Below are positions 24,465 through 33,129 of a stretch of 55,395 nt of DNA, piece by piece. Position 1 is the stretch's first letter. Every line of letters begins with the position of its first letter. A program made the position numbers and the translations under genes. This DNA is from UBA927 sp964361785 (GTDB lineage: Bacteria; Patescibacteriota; Microgenomatia; UBA10105; UBA927): assembly GCA_964361785.1 (NCBI GenBank), contig CAYIBX010000005.1, forward strand, positions 1 to 55,395. The letters are read 5' to 3'. The notes under the pieces were generated by a model. It was not told the origin of the DNA. It was given only the letters and a program-made list of their open reading frames with translations, and did not search any database.

Positions 24465-25022
24465 TTATACTGATTTTTTGGGGAGAGAAGAAACAGTGTT
24501 TGGATCCACAATCGCTGTGACGACAAACCGTTTGGAGTCAAAAAATCCTGTACAGGTGTAAATTGTCAGTCTTATGTCATTGGTGTTTTGTTGGACATGC
24601 GTCTCGTTTGCGGAAACTACATTGATAAACGCGACAGTAAATCTGGTGATCTTGTTGCCTTGCTCGACAACGATCAAATCTCCTGTTTTTATTTTTGGCA
24701 AATCGCCAAGTAGGTTTGGCCAATTATGTCCGTACATCACACTGTTTCCGATGGTACCAGGAAGAGGGGTCGACGCTAAATATGACACGCCATCGTTGGT
24801 TGTTTGAAATTGATTGTTTGTAAACTGAGAAGGAATAATAGGCAATTTTACTCCAATGGATGGGATGCGGATACTTGTGGGATATATTGCGTGTGTAGCA
24901 CTACTTTCTGACAGAAGTGGACGAGGTGCATAGCGCTGCCACACTAATATGCTAGAAAGTATAAGAAATACAAATCCAGAAGCTATAAGAATGCCATTTA
25001 TACTTCTATTTAGGCCTTCCAT
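24465..25022 (-). CDS. Class D/E-like sortase
   Basis: 185 aa. N-terminal membrane anchor (ILIASGFVFLILSSILVW), then the sortase beta-barrel with catalytic His99 (MYGHNW), Cys157 (TIYTCTG) and Arg165 (SKRFVV). Sortases cleave a C-terminal sorting signal and attach the protein to the cell surface. The start overlaps the end of the adjacent surface protein, which carries an LATTG-type signal: a likely dedicated enzyme-substrate pair. Confidence 0.92.
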   Translation of the reverse strand: MEGLNRSINGILIASGFVFLILSSILVWQRYAPRPLLSESSATHAIYPTSIRIPSIGVKLPIIPSQFTNNQFQTTNDGVSYLASTPLPGTIGNSVMYGHNWPNLLGDLPKIKTGDLIVVEQGNKITRFTVAFINVVSANETHVQQNTNDIRLTIYTCTGFFDSKRFVVTAIVDPNTVSSLPKKSV

Positions 25023-25645
25023 GAGGCAAGACTCCTTCGAATTCCTAAAATGAGCAAAGAGAGCGCCAAGAAGAATGTACCGGCGATTACCGGCATATTA
25101 CCAGTAGTTGCTAGCCCCAGTACTTGTCCTGTGGATGCGCCGAGAATTTCTCCTCCACCAATTCCTCCACGTCCATCACTTCTTCCGTCACTTCTTCCGT
25201 CACTTCTGCCATCCCCTGGCCCCCCTGTATTTGTCGTTGTTGATAAACAGCTATAGGTAGAATTGCTAGCAACGTACGGATCTTCCTCTAGGCCCCAAAG
25301 GCTACCTGTAGGCACATAAAACCATCCTTCTTTTTTCAGTGTATTCACTTGATCCTCAGAAAGAGAAAAAGCATTCCACCAATTGGTTTGTATGCCATTG
25401 CCATCTGTCGAACAAAAACACTGTGTCAATGTATCTTGACTTAATGTGTACACAGCGTCACGGCCAGTGTATGTTTCTGTACTCCCTACGATACCATGCG
25501 TTCCTTCTGAGTAAGATACTTTGATATCACCCTGAGGACTAGTACAAACAGGAAAACTTGGGATAGTTACTGCATGCACGGGGTTACCTGTAGCAAATAA
25601 CAGAGTGAGGATAAGTACGCCAGTCCAAAAAGTATTTTTCATCAT
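25010..25645 (-). CDS. Secreted surface protein with LATTG sorting signal, likely sortase substrate
   Basis: 211 aa. Signal peptide (NTFWTGVLILTLLFATGNPV then HAV), a Cys-containing exported domain, a low-complexity linker with three GRSD repeats (12-nt tandem repeat around 25173-25215), then a canonical tail: LATTG, hydrophobic segment (VIAGTFFLALSLLILGI) and RR. The start at 25645 (or 25642) removes an upstream non-hydrophobic extension and leaves the signal peptide at the N-terminus. It overlaps the sortase gene by 13 nt. No enzymatic domain recognised. Confidence 0.85.
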   Translation of the reverse strand: MMKNTFWTGVLILTLLFATGNPVHAVTIPSFPVCTSPQGDIKVSYSEGTHGIVGSTETYTGRDAVYTLSQDTLTQCFCSTDGNGIQTNWWNAFSLSEDQVNTLKKEGWFYVPTGSLWGLEEDPYVASNSTYSCLSTTTNTGGPGDGRSDGRSDGRSDGRGGIGGGEILGASTGQVLGLATTGNMPVIAGTFFLALSLLILGIRRSLASWKA

Positions 25646-25684
25646 AAAAATAGGTGTTCGACAGAACAAAAAGTTATAGGATGA

Positions 25685-25714
25685 AATATACCACAACTAT
25701 GGGTTGTTATGCAA
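25685..25714 (-). promoter_or_regulatory. Promoter of the surface protein-sortase operon
   Basis: TTGCAT (25709-25714), 18-nt spacer, TATATT (25685-25690); about 33 nt of leader before the start. Confidence 0.5.
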
Positions 25715-25723
25715 GTAGAGAGT

Positions 25724-26974
25724 TTAGAGGAATAGACTGTTGATGTAATCTATAGCTGCTTGGAGAAATGAACTATGAGATTTTTGTATAATTATTTTTG
25801 TAGTATCGGTAAAATTAGCAATTTGCGTCGTCGTATCAGCGTAATCAGGTGACGACACATAAAGGGTGTTATCTTGTAAATATATAGGCAATGCGAAGCG
25901 TCCTGACGTGTCAGTAGTCGTTTCTCTATACATCGATTTCACTTTTGCTTTTGTTATAGGTTTACTAAACTGATTTACTACGCTTCCCTGCACCTGTTTC
26001 GGAGTATAAAAATCAGTGATTGTTTTCACTGCAGGTCTTGCAGTAGTTTCATTCCAAAGTTCTGTAGAACCCCCGACGTTTACCCAGTAATTAACACCGA
26101 TAAGTGACGGTTCTTTGATAAGATTTTCGAGTGCATCACGTATCCATGCGGATTGCTGATCTGCAGATAATTTTCCATGAATATCAGGAATCGGAACGCC
26201 AAATTCTCCTAAAAATACCTTGCCTCCAGACGATGCTGCAATAGACGCTATATCAGACGCGAGCCTTTTCGGGCTTTTGACATAGTGATCTATGGCGACG
26301 ATCCCGCCTAATGCTTTGGTTGTCGGTTTATCCATAATGAGTTTGGCGACATCGTAGTTCATAGAATGGAGAGCCGGGGATACCTTTTTATTAATTTTGG
26401 CAAATGAAGAAATCGCGACATTGTACTCGCGTATCAAAAATTGTCGATGTCCTTCTGTGTCTCCTGTTTGTCGAGGATCTCCAAGTCCACCATTTTCGCA
26501 CTCCGGACATGCAGTAAAGAAATCACCATCTTCAAACAATTCTTTGTGGTTTACAATAAATTTTTCTAACAGAGCTGTGTGCTCCTCACGCGTAATCGCT
26601 TTATGGTCAAACCATTTCTCCCACCCAGAAAAGTTACCACGAAACCATACATGGAGGTTGTGTTTCCTTGCCGCTAGTACCCACCGCGTAAGCATTGGGA
26701 CAAATTCTTCATCGTATGGCGTGGCAATTGCTACATGAGTCGAGCCAAGTGTTGCAATGTCACTGATTTGCTTGTCTATAACCGTATCAAAGGATGGATT
26801 GTCCATCATTTGTGCAGTCATATCTCTTGAGTACTTCATCGTATCGACAGACTGTATAGACCACCATGTGGGAGAGGAAAGTAAAGAAGCATTTTGCTGA
26901 TACGAACGCACCCAAAATTGTATAAGAATAATGAAGAATATACATGCGATGATGATAAAAGCTAAACGTTTCAT
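25724..26974 (-). CDS. Membrane-anchored TIM-barrel glycoside hydrolase-like protein
   Basis: 416 aa. N-terminal anchor (LAFIIIACIFFIILIQFWV). Residues ~40-330 look like a clan A (beta/alpha)8 hydrolase: candidate acid/base at CPECENGG (~158-160) and nucleophile in FLGEFG (Glu257). The C-terminal ~80 residues match a carboxypeptidase-regulatory-like beta sandwich (GSVVNQFSKPITKAKVKSMY ... TDTSGRFALP). It is the last gene of the glycan operon, 1 nt after a GT-C gene, suggesting trimming of the glycan made by that operon. Substrate unknown. Confidence 0.75.
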   Translation of the reverse strand: MKRLAFIIIACIFFIILIQFWVRSYQQNASLLSSPTWWSIQSVDTMKYSRDMTAQMMDNPSFDTVIDKQISDIATLGSTHVAIATPYDEEFVPMLTRWVLAARKHNLHVWFRGNFSGWEKWFDHKAITREEHTALLEKFIVNHKELFEDGDFFTACPECENGGLGDPRQTGDTEGHRQFLIREYNVAISSFAKINKKVSPALHSMNYDVAKLIMDKPTTKALGGIVAIDHYVKSPKRLASDIASIAASSGGKVFLGEFGVPIPDIHGKLSADQQSAWIRDALENLIKEPSLIGVNYWVNVGGSTELWNETTARPAVKTITDFYTPKQVQGSVVNQFSKPITKAKVKSMYRETTTDTSGRFALPIYLQDNTLYVSSPDYADTTTQIANFTDTTKIIIQKSHSSFLQAAIDYINSLFL

Positions 26975-26975
26975 A

Positions 26976-28604
26976 TTATTTTTGTTTCCCTAAATTTGCT
27001 TCAAGGTTTAGGTTTCCGGACATCGACGCTTGGAGCTGATAGACATCAGCAAAGGGATATGCTGCCACTTTATCATAAAACTGAAATCCTTTGGTTTTGC
27101 TCACTCCTCTCCACGTAAGATCACCATCGTCGTACGTGCGCATCACGATCCATTTGGCCCAGCGGTCAGGAAGGGCTAGTGCATTTTCCCAATACAGTCC
27201 TGTACCTTCATGGATGAAGCGCTTCATGGGAAGGAGAGAAGAAAAAATAATTGCGTCATGCGAAGCGGCAGAGATCAAGATAAATCCTTTTTCATTTTTG
27301 GCATGTTGGTTAAGATATCCGGAAACTTCTGATACGTTTTTTTGGCTACTTCCCACTCGGGCATCATCAATGGCAACCGCATCGCCGTTGGCGAATGCAA
27401 AAAATAAAACAAACAGCAGCGACCCAATTAACAACATGCGAAATTCTTTTGCGCGATCGACCAGATATCCGATAAATATAGCGATAGTGGGGGCCAACAT
27501 GACGCCGTAGCGGATATTAAACCACGTATCGCCTGAGATTCCTTGTACATAAATGACAGAAAATCCAAGGTATAGTGCCAAGATATTAAAAAATAAAGGA
27601 GCCAATAATGCCACTGTCCCCCATTTGGTAAAGCGTAATAGCGCTTGGTCACGCCAAAGTACGATAGCGCCAATAGCTGCGAGGATGGCAGGATACGTAT
27701 AGGTGTTATAGAGAAGTGAATATAGGTATACCTTGATGGATAATAATAGATTGTGTTTGGTGGGTAAGGCTCCCGCAGCCTCCATGATAAGCTGTTGTGT
27801 GTGAGCGGAAAATGGCCCGAGCGCAAAATAGAGTGCATCACCAAAGATAAGTTGATTCCATACAAACCACCCTAATATGCCCAGAGTTGCTAGGGAGGCA
27901 AAAAGAATAGTCACGCCCTCTACCTTGCTCCATCCGGTTTTCCACCCTTCCACGCGCACGTGGCGAGCCCACACTTGTCGAATCACCAGAAGTCCCGCGA
28001 GTCCCAAAAGAAACCAACCGTCATATCGTACGAGTGTCGCCAGCATGATCCAAAACGCGGATTTAATCAGATCCAGCATGGTGTCTTCCGAATGCCATAT
28101 AAGCAGGTAGTAGCACCCCATGGTCATGGTAAAAAGCAAAATGATTTCCGTCATGGCTGTGGATTGGAGGTACAATACATTCAAGTTTGCAGCAAAGATA
28201 ACGACTCCCGTAATTCGTCCCAATAGTCCCACATGCAGTTTCCGTAAAAACGCATAGATAACAAGTCCTGTGCCCACAAACGAGATCATGTTCCAAATAG
28301 CTCCGGCAAAACCTGTATGCCAAGCCCAATCATTCCAAACAAGCGGGATCATGAGTATATGGTTTAAGGGAAGCCATACAGAGCCTAATTGAGCAAGGCC
28401 AGGTTTGAGCCCTTCTACGACACGCCGCCCGATGTCCAGATGGCTTCGCGCGTCGTTATAGCTTAAACCAAGACCATTATTTAAATAGTACATGTAGTAA
28501 TAAAGTGAAATAATAGAGAGAATCAGCGTCACAAAAGATAGAGTGTGACGAGTCAGCCACTCTCTAAGCTTAGGGTTACTTGGAAAAGTAATAGACCAAA
28601 TCAT
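26976..28604 (-). CDS. GT-C family polyprenyl-phosphate-sugar glycosyltransferase
   Basis: 542 aa with about ten membrane helices. The first extracytoplasmic loop has NDARSHLDIGRRV, an acidic motif at the position used by ArnT/PMT-type enzymes. These enzymes move a sugar from a polyprenyl phosphate carrier to acceptors outside the membrane. Start overlaps the dehydrogenase stop (ATGA). The donor is probably supplied by the DPM1-like domain of the 1,819-aa fusion in the same operon. Confidence 0.8.
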   Translation of the reverse strand: MIWSITFPSNPKLREWLTRHTLSFVTLILSIISLYYYMYYLNNGLGLSYNDARSHLDIGRRVVEGLKPGLAQLGSVWLPLNHILMIPLVWNDWAWHTGFAGAIWNMISFVGTGLVIYAFLRKLHVGLLGRITGVVIFAANLNVLYLQSTAMTEIILLFTMTMGCYYLLIWHSEDTMLDLIKSAFWIMLATLVRYDGWFLLGLAGLLVIRQVWARHVRVEGWKTGWSKVEGVTILFASLATLGILGWFVWNQLIFGDALYFALGPFSAHTQQLIMEAAGALPTKHNLLLSIKVYLYSLLYNTYTYPAILAAIGAIVLWRDQALLRFTKWGTVALLAPLFFNILALYLGFSVIYVQGISGDTWFNIRYGVMLAPTIAIFIGYLVDRAKEFRMLLIGSLLFVLFFAFANGDAVAIDDARVGSSQKNVSEVSGYLNQHAKNEKGFILISAASHDAIIFSSLLPMKRFIHEGTGLYWENALALPDRWAKWIVMRTYDDGDLTWRGVSKTKGFQFYDKVAAYPFADVYQLQASMSGNLNLEANLGKQK

Positions 28605-29506
28605 TTGATGCCTTTCATATATTGCAAAAAGTTTTTAACTGCTTGGGTTGATATCACTACGTCTGCTTCGTGAGTATACCCTGCAATATGAGGGGTGATT
28701 ATTAGATTTTTAAGTGTAAAAAGTCGCGAATTGATGTTTGGTTCTCCAATAACCACATCAATCGCTGCTCCCATGATTTGGTTATGAGACAAAGCTCGAA
28801 TTAAAGATTTTTCATCAATTATTTCACCTCTTGAAACATTTATTAGATAGCAAGTTGTTTTCATTAGCGAAAATTGCTTATCTCCTATCATGTTAATTGT
28901 CTCTTTCGTTAATGGGATTTGGATTGAAACAACATCAGAAGTAGAGAGAAGTGAATCAAGAGAACTATGAATAATACCATTGCTCTCAAATTTATTTAAA
29001 TCGGGGTTTTTTGTAAATCCAAGAATTTTGACATCAAACGCTTGTAATAATTTGGACAAAGCTAGACCTACCGCTCCACATCCGACCAATCCAATAGTTT
29101 TTCCAGAAAGTTCAGAACCGAGTAGAGATCGTTCACGCCAACGTCCTAGCATTAAATTAGAGTTGTGGCCTTTTATATTTTTAAGAAGCATAAGCATTAA
29201 AGTGAGTGCGTGTTCTGCAACCGAAATGGCGTTAGCGCCAGGAGAATTAAATACTTTAATGTTACGACTATTGCATTCATTTAAATCAATATTGTCCAGC
29301 CCTGAACCTGCCCTCATGATCACTGAAAGCGACGGGAATTGATCTAAATATTTATTGTCTACTTTTGTATAGGTACGGATAAATAGACCACGAATTGAAG
29401 AGTCTTTGTCGCCTGAAAATTTTGTTACGAGTTCATGTCCATTCACTTTGAGAAGTTCAAGGGATTCCGTTGATATTTCTTGTGGTTCAGATAGAAAAAT
29501 TTTCAT
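28601..29506 (-). CDS. D-2-hydroxyacid dehydrogenase (SerA-like)
   Basis: 301 aa. NAD-binding motif TIGLVGCGAVGLAL, the signature NVSRGEIIDEKSL, and catalytic Arg (MRAGSGLDNID), Glu (VIGEPNINS) and His (ITPHIAGYTHEA) are visible. No ACT domain. GGAGG lies just before ATG 29506, and the start overlaps the upstream stop. In a glycan operon it could make a hydroxyacid substituent rather than serve serine synthesis; substrate not determinable. Confidence 0.85.
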   Translation of the reverse strand: MKIFLSEPQEISTESLELLKVNGHELVTKFSGDKDSSIRGLFIRTYTKVDNKYLDQFPSLSVIMRAGSGLDNIDLNECNSRNIKVFNSPGANAISVAEHALTLMLMLLKNIKGHNSNLMLGRWRERSLLGSELSGKTIGLVGCGAVGLALSKLLQAFDVKILGFTKNPDLNKFESNGIIHSSLDSLLSTSDVVSIQIPLTKETINMIGDKQFSLMKTTCYLINVSRGEIIDEKSLIRALSHNQIMGAAIDVVIGEPNINSRLFTLKNLIITPHIAGYTHEADVVISTQAVKNFLQYMKGIK

Positions 29507-31059
29507 ATTTTCCTCCGAGAAAATTCTACTGTACAAAGAACAACCAAAACCCCCGTGATAACACTTGAAACATATATATAATATTGCCAAGGTGTCAATG
29601 TATTTTGAAGATATGTTTCGTAGATAAATGATTTGGATTTACCGTTTTGCAATAATTCTATATTGCGATCGAAACTATATCGCTCGCGGCGACCAGTCAA
29701 AGCCTCCAAGCCCAATACTTCTACTTGAGGAGGATTGGCAATTGAACTTACTGCACCCGCTGTATTTACATAAATTGAGTAACCGCCAAAAATAAGAATG
29801 GCAGATAAGAATAGAATGCTACGACGGTAATGAGTTGTGGCTATGCCTATTAGGATGGATAGAATTGAAAACGCGGGAATTAGATAACGTGGTCCAAATG
29901 CCCATCCTCCCCACGGATCGCTTCGCATCGAATATAGTAAAATATTTAGACAAATAACTGCGAGCAAAGTTTGAGTTAGATGACGGTTCGTGCGATAGAG
30001 AACCACCAGTCCTACAATGCCAAGGAGCATTACCGGGGTAAAAACAAATACTCCACGATCGGGGCTAACACTAAAGGCATATACGCCGTTTAGTAAATGA
30101 CGAGTTTTGAAAAAATTGAAAGCGTTACGCTTTCGTGCTCCTAGGTTTTGCGCATCACTTATAGCTCGCTCATCTGCTCCTCGACCTGCTACCGGGGTGC
30201 CTTGATCGTCGAGCGCTTGGATATGAGAAACAGTATTGCTTAGCTGGAGCACGTTCCCATACGAGAAGTAATTAATCGCCAAATATAGGGAAAGCGGGAT
30301 AGTAATAGCGAGCGCGGAAATAAAGACCAAAGGGTTCAGTATTAACATCAAATTATTTTTGTTTTTGATCACAGATAAAAATGGTAATGAAGAATAAATA
30401 ATTATCGGTGACATGAAAAATGCATTCGGATAATCGATGATGATTGAAAATCCGAATAAGAAATAAATGACAGCTAGCCTCCATAATTTTGGAGGCAATA
30501 CTGCAACTAAAACAGAAAACAAGATGACAAATGTTGAGAGGTGGTGCTGATAAATAACTCCAGCATAAGTAAAGGCTGGGGTTGAAGCCAGAAAAATTAG
30601 CGACCCAATGAGTCCAGCAATATGTGAGCCGCCAAGACGTTTAATAATTAAATATATCAACCAAGTATTAAGCAGGGCAAAAAATCCAATGGTGAGCGTT
30701 GCTCCTAGATGGGATGCGCCATATATCTTGCCGAGTAAATATCCAGGAATCATAATGAGTGAAGTGCCTGGGGCAAAGAGAGAGACAAAATGACCGTTTT
30801 TGTATCCCAAATCTGGAGTGGCTAAACGAGCGACATCGGTGCTGAACTGGAATGATTTGTTCTCGACAATCGAGTAAAGCAAAGCATAACGAGCACGCTC
30901 TGGAGAAAGCTCGAGTGGGCCAGACTCGAGCCACGCTGATGTATTTAACTCACCAATGGTTGGATTACCCAGTTGTGATTTCGTACCCACCAAAATAACA
31001 GCTATAATAAAAAGACTGGCTGCTATGGTGGAGAAAAATAATTTAAATATTTTTGGCAT
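29503..31059 (-). CDS. Polytopic GT-C-like glycosyltransferase
   Basis: 518 aa, about eleven membrane helices. A large soluble loop near residues 270-320 contains RGADERAISDAQNLGARKR, and a later loop has DPWGGWAFGPRYLIP, a block common in ArnT-like membrane transferases. It overlaps the GT4 gene upstream by 17 nt and the dehydrogenase downstream by 4 nt. Likely transfers a sugar from a lipid carrier outside the membrane. Confidence 0.72.
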   Translation of the reverse strand: MPKIFKLFFSTIAASLFIIAVILVGTKSQLGNPTIGELNTSAWLESGPLELSPERARYALLYSIVENKSFQFSTDVARLATPDLGYKNGHFVSLFAPGTSLIMIPGYLLGKIYGASHLGATLTIGFFALLNTWLIYLIIKRLGGSHIAGLIGSLIFLASTPAFTYAGVIYQHHLSTFVILFSVLVAVLPPKLWRLAVIYFLFGFSIIIDYPNAFFMSPIIIYSSLPFLSVIKNKNNLMLILNPLVFISALAITIPLSLYLAINYFSYGNVLQLSNTVSHIQALDDQGTPVAGRGADERAISDAQNLGARKRNAFNFFKTRHLLNGVYAFSVSPDRGVFVFTPVMLLGIVGLVVLYRTNRHLTQTLLAVICLNILLYSMRSDPWGGWAFGPRYLIPAFSILSILIGIATTHYRRSILFLSAILIFGGYSIYVNTAGAVSSIANPPQVEVLGLEALTGRRERYSFDRNIELLQNGKSKSFIYETYLQNTLTPWQYYIYVSSVITGVLVVLCTVEFSRRKI

Positions 31060-32233
31060 ATGATTGAACTATCTGTAGATACGTATAGTGCATAGCTTTG
31101 GCGGTTTCGGTCCAACTAGGAAAGTGCATAGTATGCAAATTGGTTTGGATAATTTTGATAATCTTTGTTGATTTGCCTTTGTGTATCGACGTTAATATAT
31201 GTGCTAGTTTCACCGAATCAAAAGTAGGCGTACTGATCCCTGTTTTATTATTTTTTATGAGTGAGCTAAGGGCGGTATTATCTGCTACAACACAGATTTT
31301 ACCAAGACTCATGGCTTCGTATACTACATTACAAAAACTTTCCCATTTCGCCATATGGATAAATAGTAATGCTTGGGTAACTAAATAGTATTTGTCTGAT
31401 CCCCTGATTACTCCTAAGAATATTACTCGATCCGAAACGCTCAACTTTCGTGCAAGATGCTCGAGTGAGGCTCGATACTTTTCGTTCTGAACGGGACCTA
31501 TAATGACGAGTTTGAGTTTTGAGGGAATCAGGCTAATCGCTTTGATTATAGTTTCGTAGTTTTTAATCGGGGCGATGCGCCCAATACTAATAATATACGT
31601 TTTCAAGTCATGGGTTAAATGTTTGATTTTGGGAGATACGAGACTCGAATGGGGTAGACGCGCACTTGGATCTAGTCCATTTTCAATCAGGACAATTTTT
31701 CTCGATTTTACACAGACTTTGGCTAAGGCTTGTTTTTCCCAATTTGATATCGCTCTTACTCCGTCTGTCATTTGGTTGATCATGATTAAACCAAATGTTG
31801 AATGATATAACCACTTCAGTACCCGAGATAGTAAAGAGAATGTAGGCCATTCGGGAGTGAATCCCCCATGGGGGGTGAGGAATATCCCATAAGATTTTGT
31901 ACTAGTTAGTTGATGAAATGTTGCTCTCAATAAAATGAATAAGTGCGGGAAAATATCAAAGTTGTGTAAGCAAATTAAATTGGTTTTGCGATAATCAATA
32001 ATGGGTGTAAAACCAAAATAGTGGGAAGGATAGCGCATTATTTTAATCCCCCTATTCATTTCGTTACTTCTTAAAATATTAACTTCGTTTAACGTAGACT
32101 TTGTCGTGTGAACTGTCACTGACCAACCCATTTTTGCGAGCACGCTATACGTTTCGATAATATTACTTTCTATCCCAGCAGTTACGGGGTAAAAGTATTT
32201 TGTAATGACATCAATATGTCTTCGGTTTTTCAT
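31043..32233 (-). CDS. GT4-family glycosyltransferase
   Basis: 396 aa. GT-B fold: N-terminal YFYPVTAGIESNIIETY, C-terminal nucleotide-sugar site ISIGRIAPIKNYETIIKAI, and MAKWESFCNVVYEAMSLGK, a variant of the EGxGxxxxEA motif with F in place of a glycine. Cytoplasmic, adds a sugar from a nucleotide donor to a lipid-linked acceptor. Start overlaps the GT2 stop (ATGA). Confidence 0.88.
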   Translation of the reverse strand: MKNRRHIDVITKYFYPVTAGIESNIIETYSVLAKMGWSVTVHTTKSTLNEVNILRSNEMNRGIKIMRYPSHYFGFTPIIDYRKTNLICLHNFDIFPHLFILLRATFHQLTSTKSYGIFLTPHGGFTPEWPTFSLLSRVLKWLYHSTFGLIMINQMTDGVRAISNWEKQALAKVCVKSRKIVLIENGLDPSARLPHSSLVSPKIKHLTHDLKTYIISIGRIAPIKNYETIIKAISLIPSKLKLVIIGPVQNEKYRASLEHLARKLSVSDRVIFLGVIRGSDKYYLVTQALLFIHMAKWESFCNVVYEAMSLGKICVVADNTALSSLIKNNKTGISTPTFDSVKLAHILTSIHKGKSTKIIKIIQTNLHTMHFPSWTETAKAMHYTYLQIVQSYAKNI

Positions 32234-33129
32234 AAACTTTTAGTACTTTCACTTGGACGCCACACCGCTTGTGTGTGTTGTTCATGATATCGCAGAGTAA
32301 TAGCCGAAATGATATGTATGGATAGGTATGCTGCGGCGTACACCGGATGTGCTGCGGCAGCAGCAAGCCATAAGGTGAGTGCGCCGTGGTCCGGGAGACG
32401 ATAGGCAGACTTGAGGGTCGCTGGATTGAAATACAATGCAAGCTCACGCTTGCCGCGGATAAACCGCTGGCTTTGCAGGAAATGATCTCGAAGTGTTGCC
32501 GGTGACCGGAAATATACGCGTGCATCTAAGGCGTAGGCAAAACGGTATTTCAGCGCTTTAGCGCGAAGATAGGAGTACGCGTCTTCTGCGATTATTTTGG
32601 GGAACGCCAGTTGGGTATAGAGTTTTTTGGAGAAAATTCTCGCCCGTCCATGACACAGATAAATCGAATGCAAATTTTTTTCATACATGCTGGTTTTGAC
32701 CATATGGCTCCAGTTAATGGTTTTTTCTATGAATGTTGTAGCGGGAAGCGGGATAACGCGTGCCGATACCAGCCCGACGTTAAGCGAGGAACGAAACGGC
32801 ATGAGTGTAGCATCGATAAAATCCGCATCTTTGATGCGGACATCCGCGTTGAGGAGAAGTAAATAATCAGAGGATGTCCGCTTGATAATCAGATTTTGTG
32901 CGTATGCTTGCCCATATCGCTTAGGTGTATGGACCAGGAGCACGTTTTCATTCGCAAATTTATTAACTAGCCGCGGGGTGGCATCGGTGCTACCGTCAGA
33001 AATAACAATGATTTTTTCTAATCGATAAGTCGATTGCCTGTTATGTAGAAGATCCGTCAAAAGACGCACGATATTTTTTTCTTCGTTGTATGCCGGGATG
33101 CCGATGGTGAGCGTTGGTCGTTTTTTCAT
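32230..33129 (-). CDS. GT2-family glycosyltransferase
   Basis: 299 aa. GT-A fold with TIGIPAYNEEKNI at the N-terminus, VISDGSTDATP, and a metal-site NADVRI (DxD equivalent). A hydrophobic helix near the C-terminus suggests membrane association. Coupled on both sides by ATGA overlaps. Confidence 0.88.
   Translation of the reverse strand: MKKRPTLTIGIPAYNEEKNIVRLLTDLLHNRQSTYRLEKIIVISDGSTDATPRLVNKFANENVLLVHTPKRYGQAYAQNLIIKRTSSDYLLLLNADVRIKDADFIDATLMPFRSSLNVGLVSARVIPLPATTFIEKTINWSHMVKTSMYEKNLHSIYLCHGRARIFSKKLYTQLAFPKIIAEDAYSYLRAKALKYRFAYALDARVYFRSPATLRDHFLQSQRFIRGKRELALYFNPATLKSAYRLPDHGALTLWLAAAAAHPVYAAAYLSIHIISAITLRYHEQHTQAVWRPSESTKSL

Noticed and set aside
25173..25215. CRISPR-like repeat
   Set aside because: Three 12-nt tandem units coding GRSD without spacers; a low-complexity linker. 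No CRISPR array or cas gene was found anywhere in the window.
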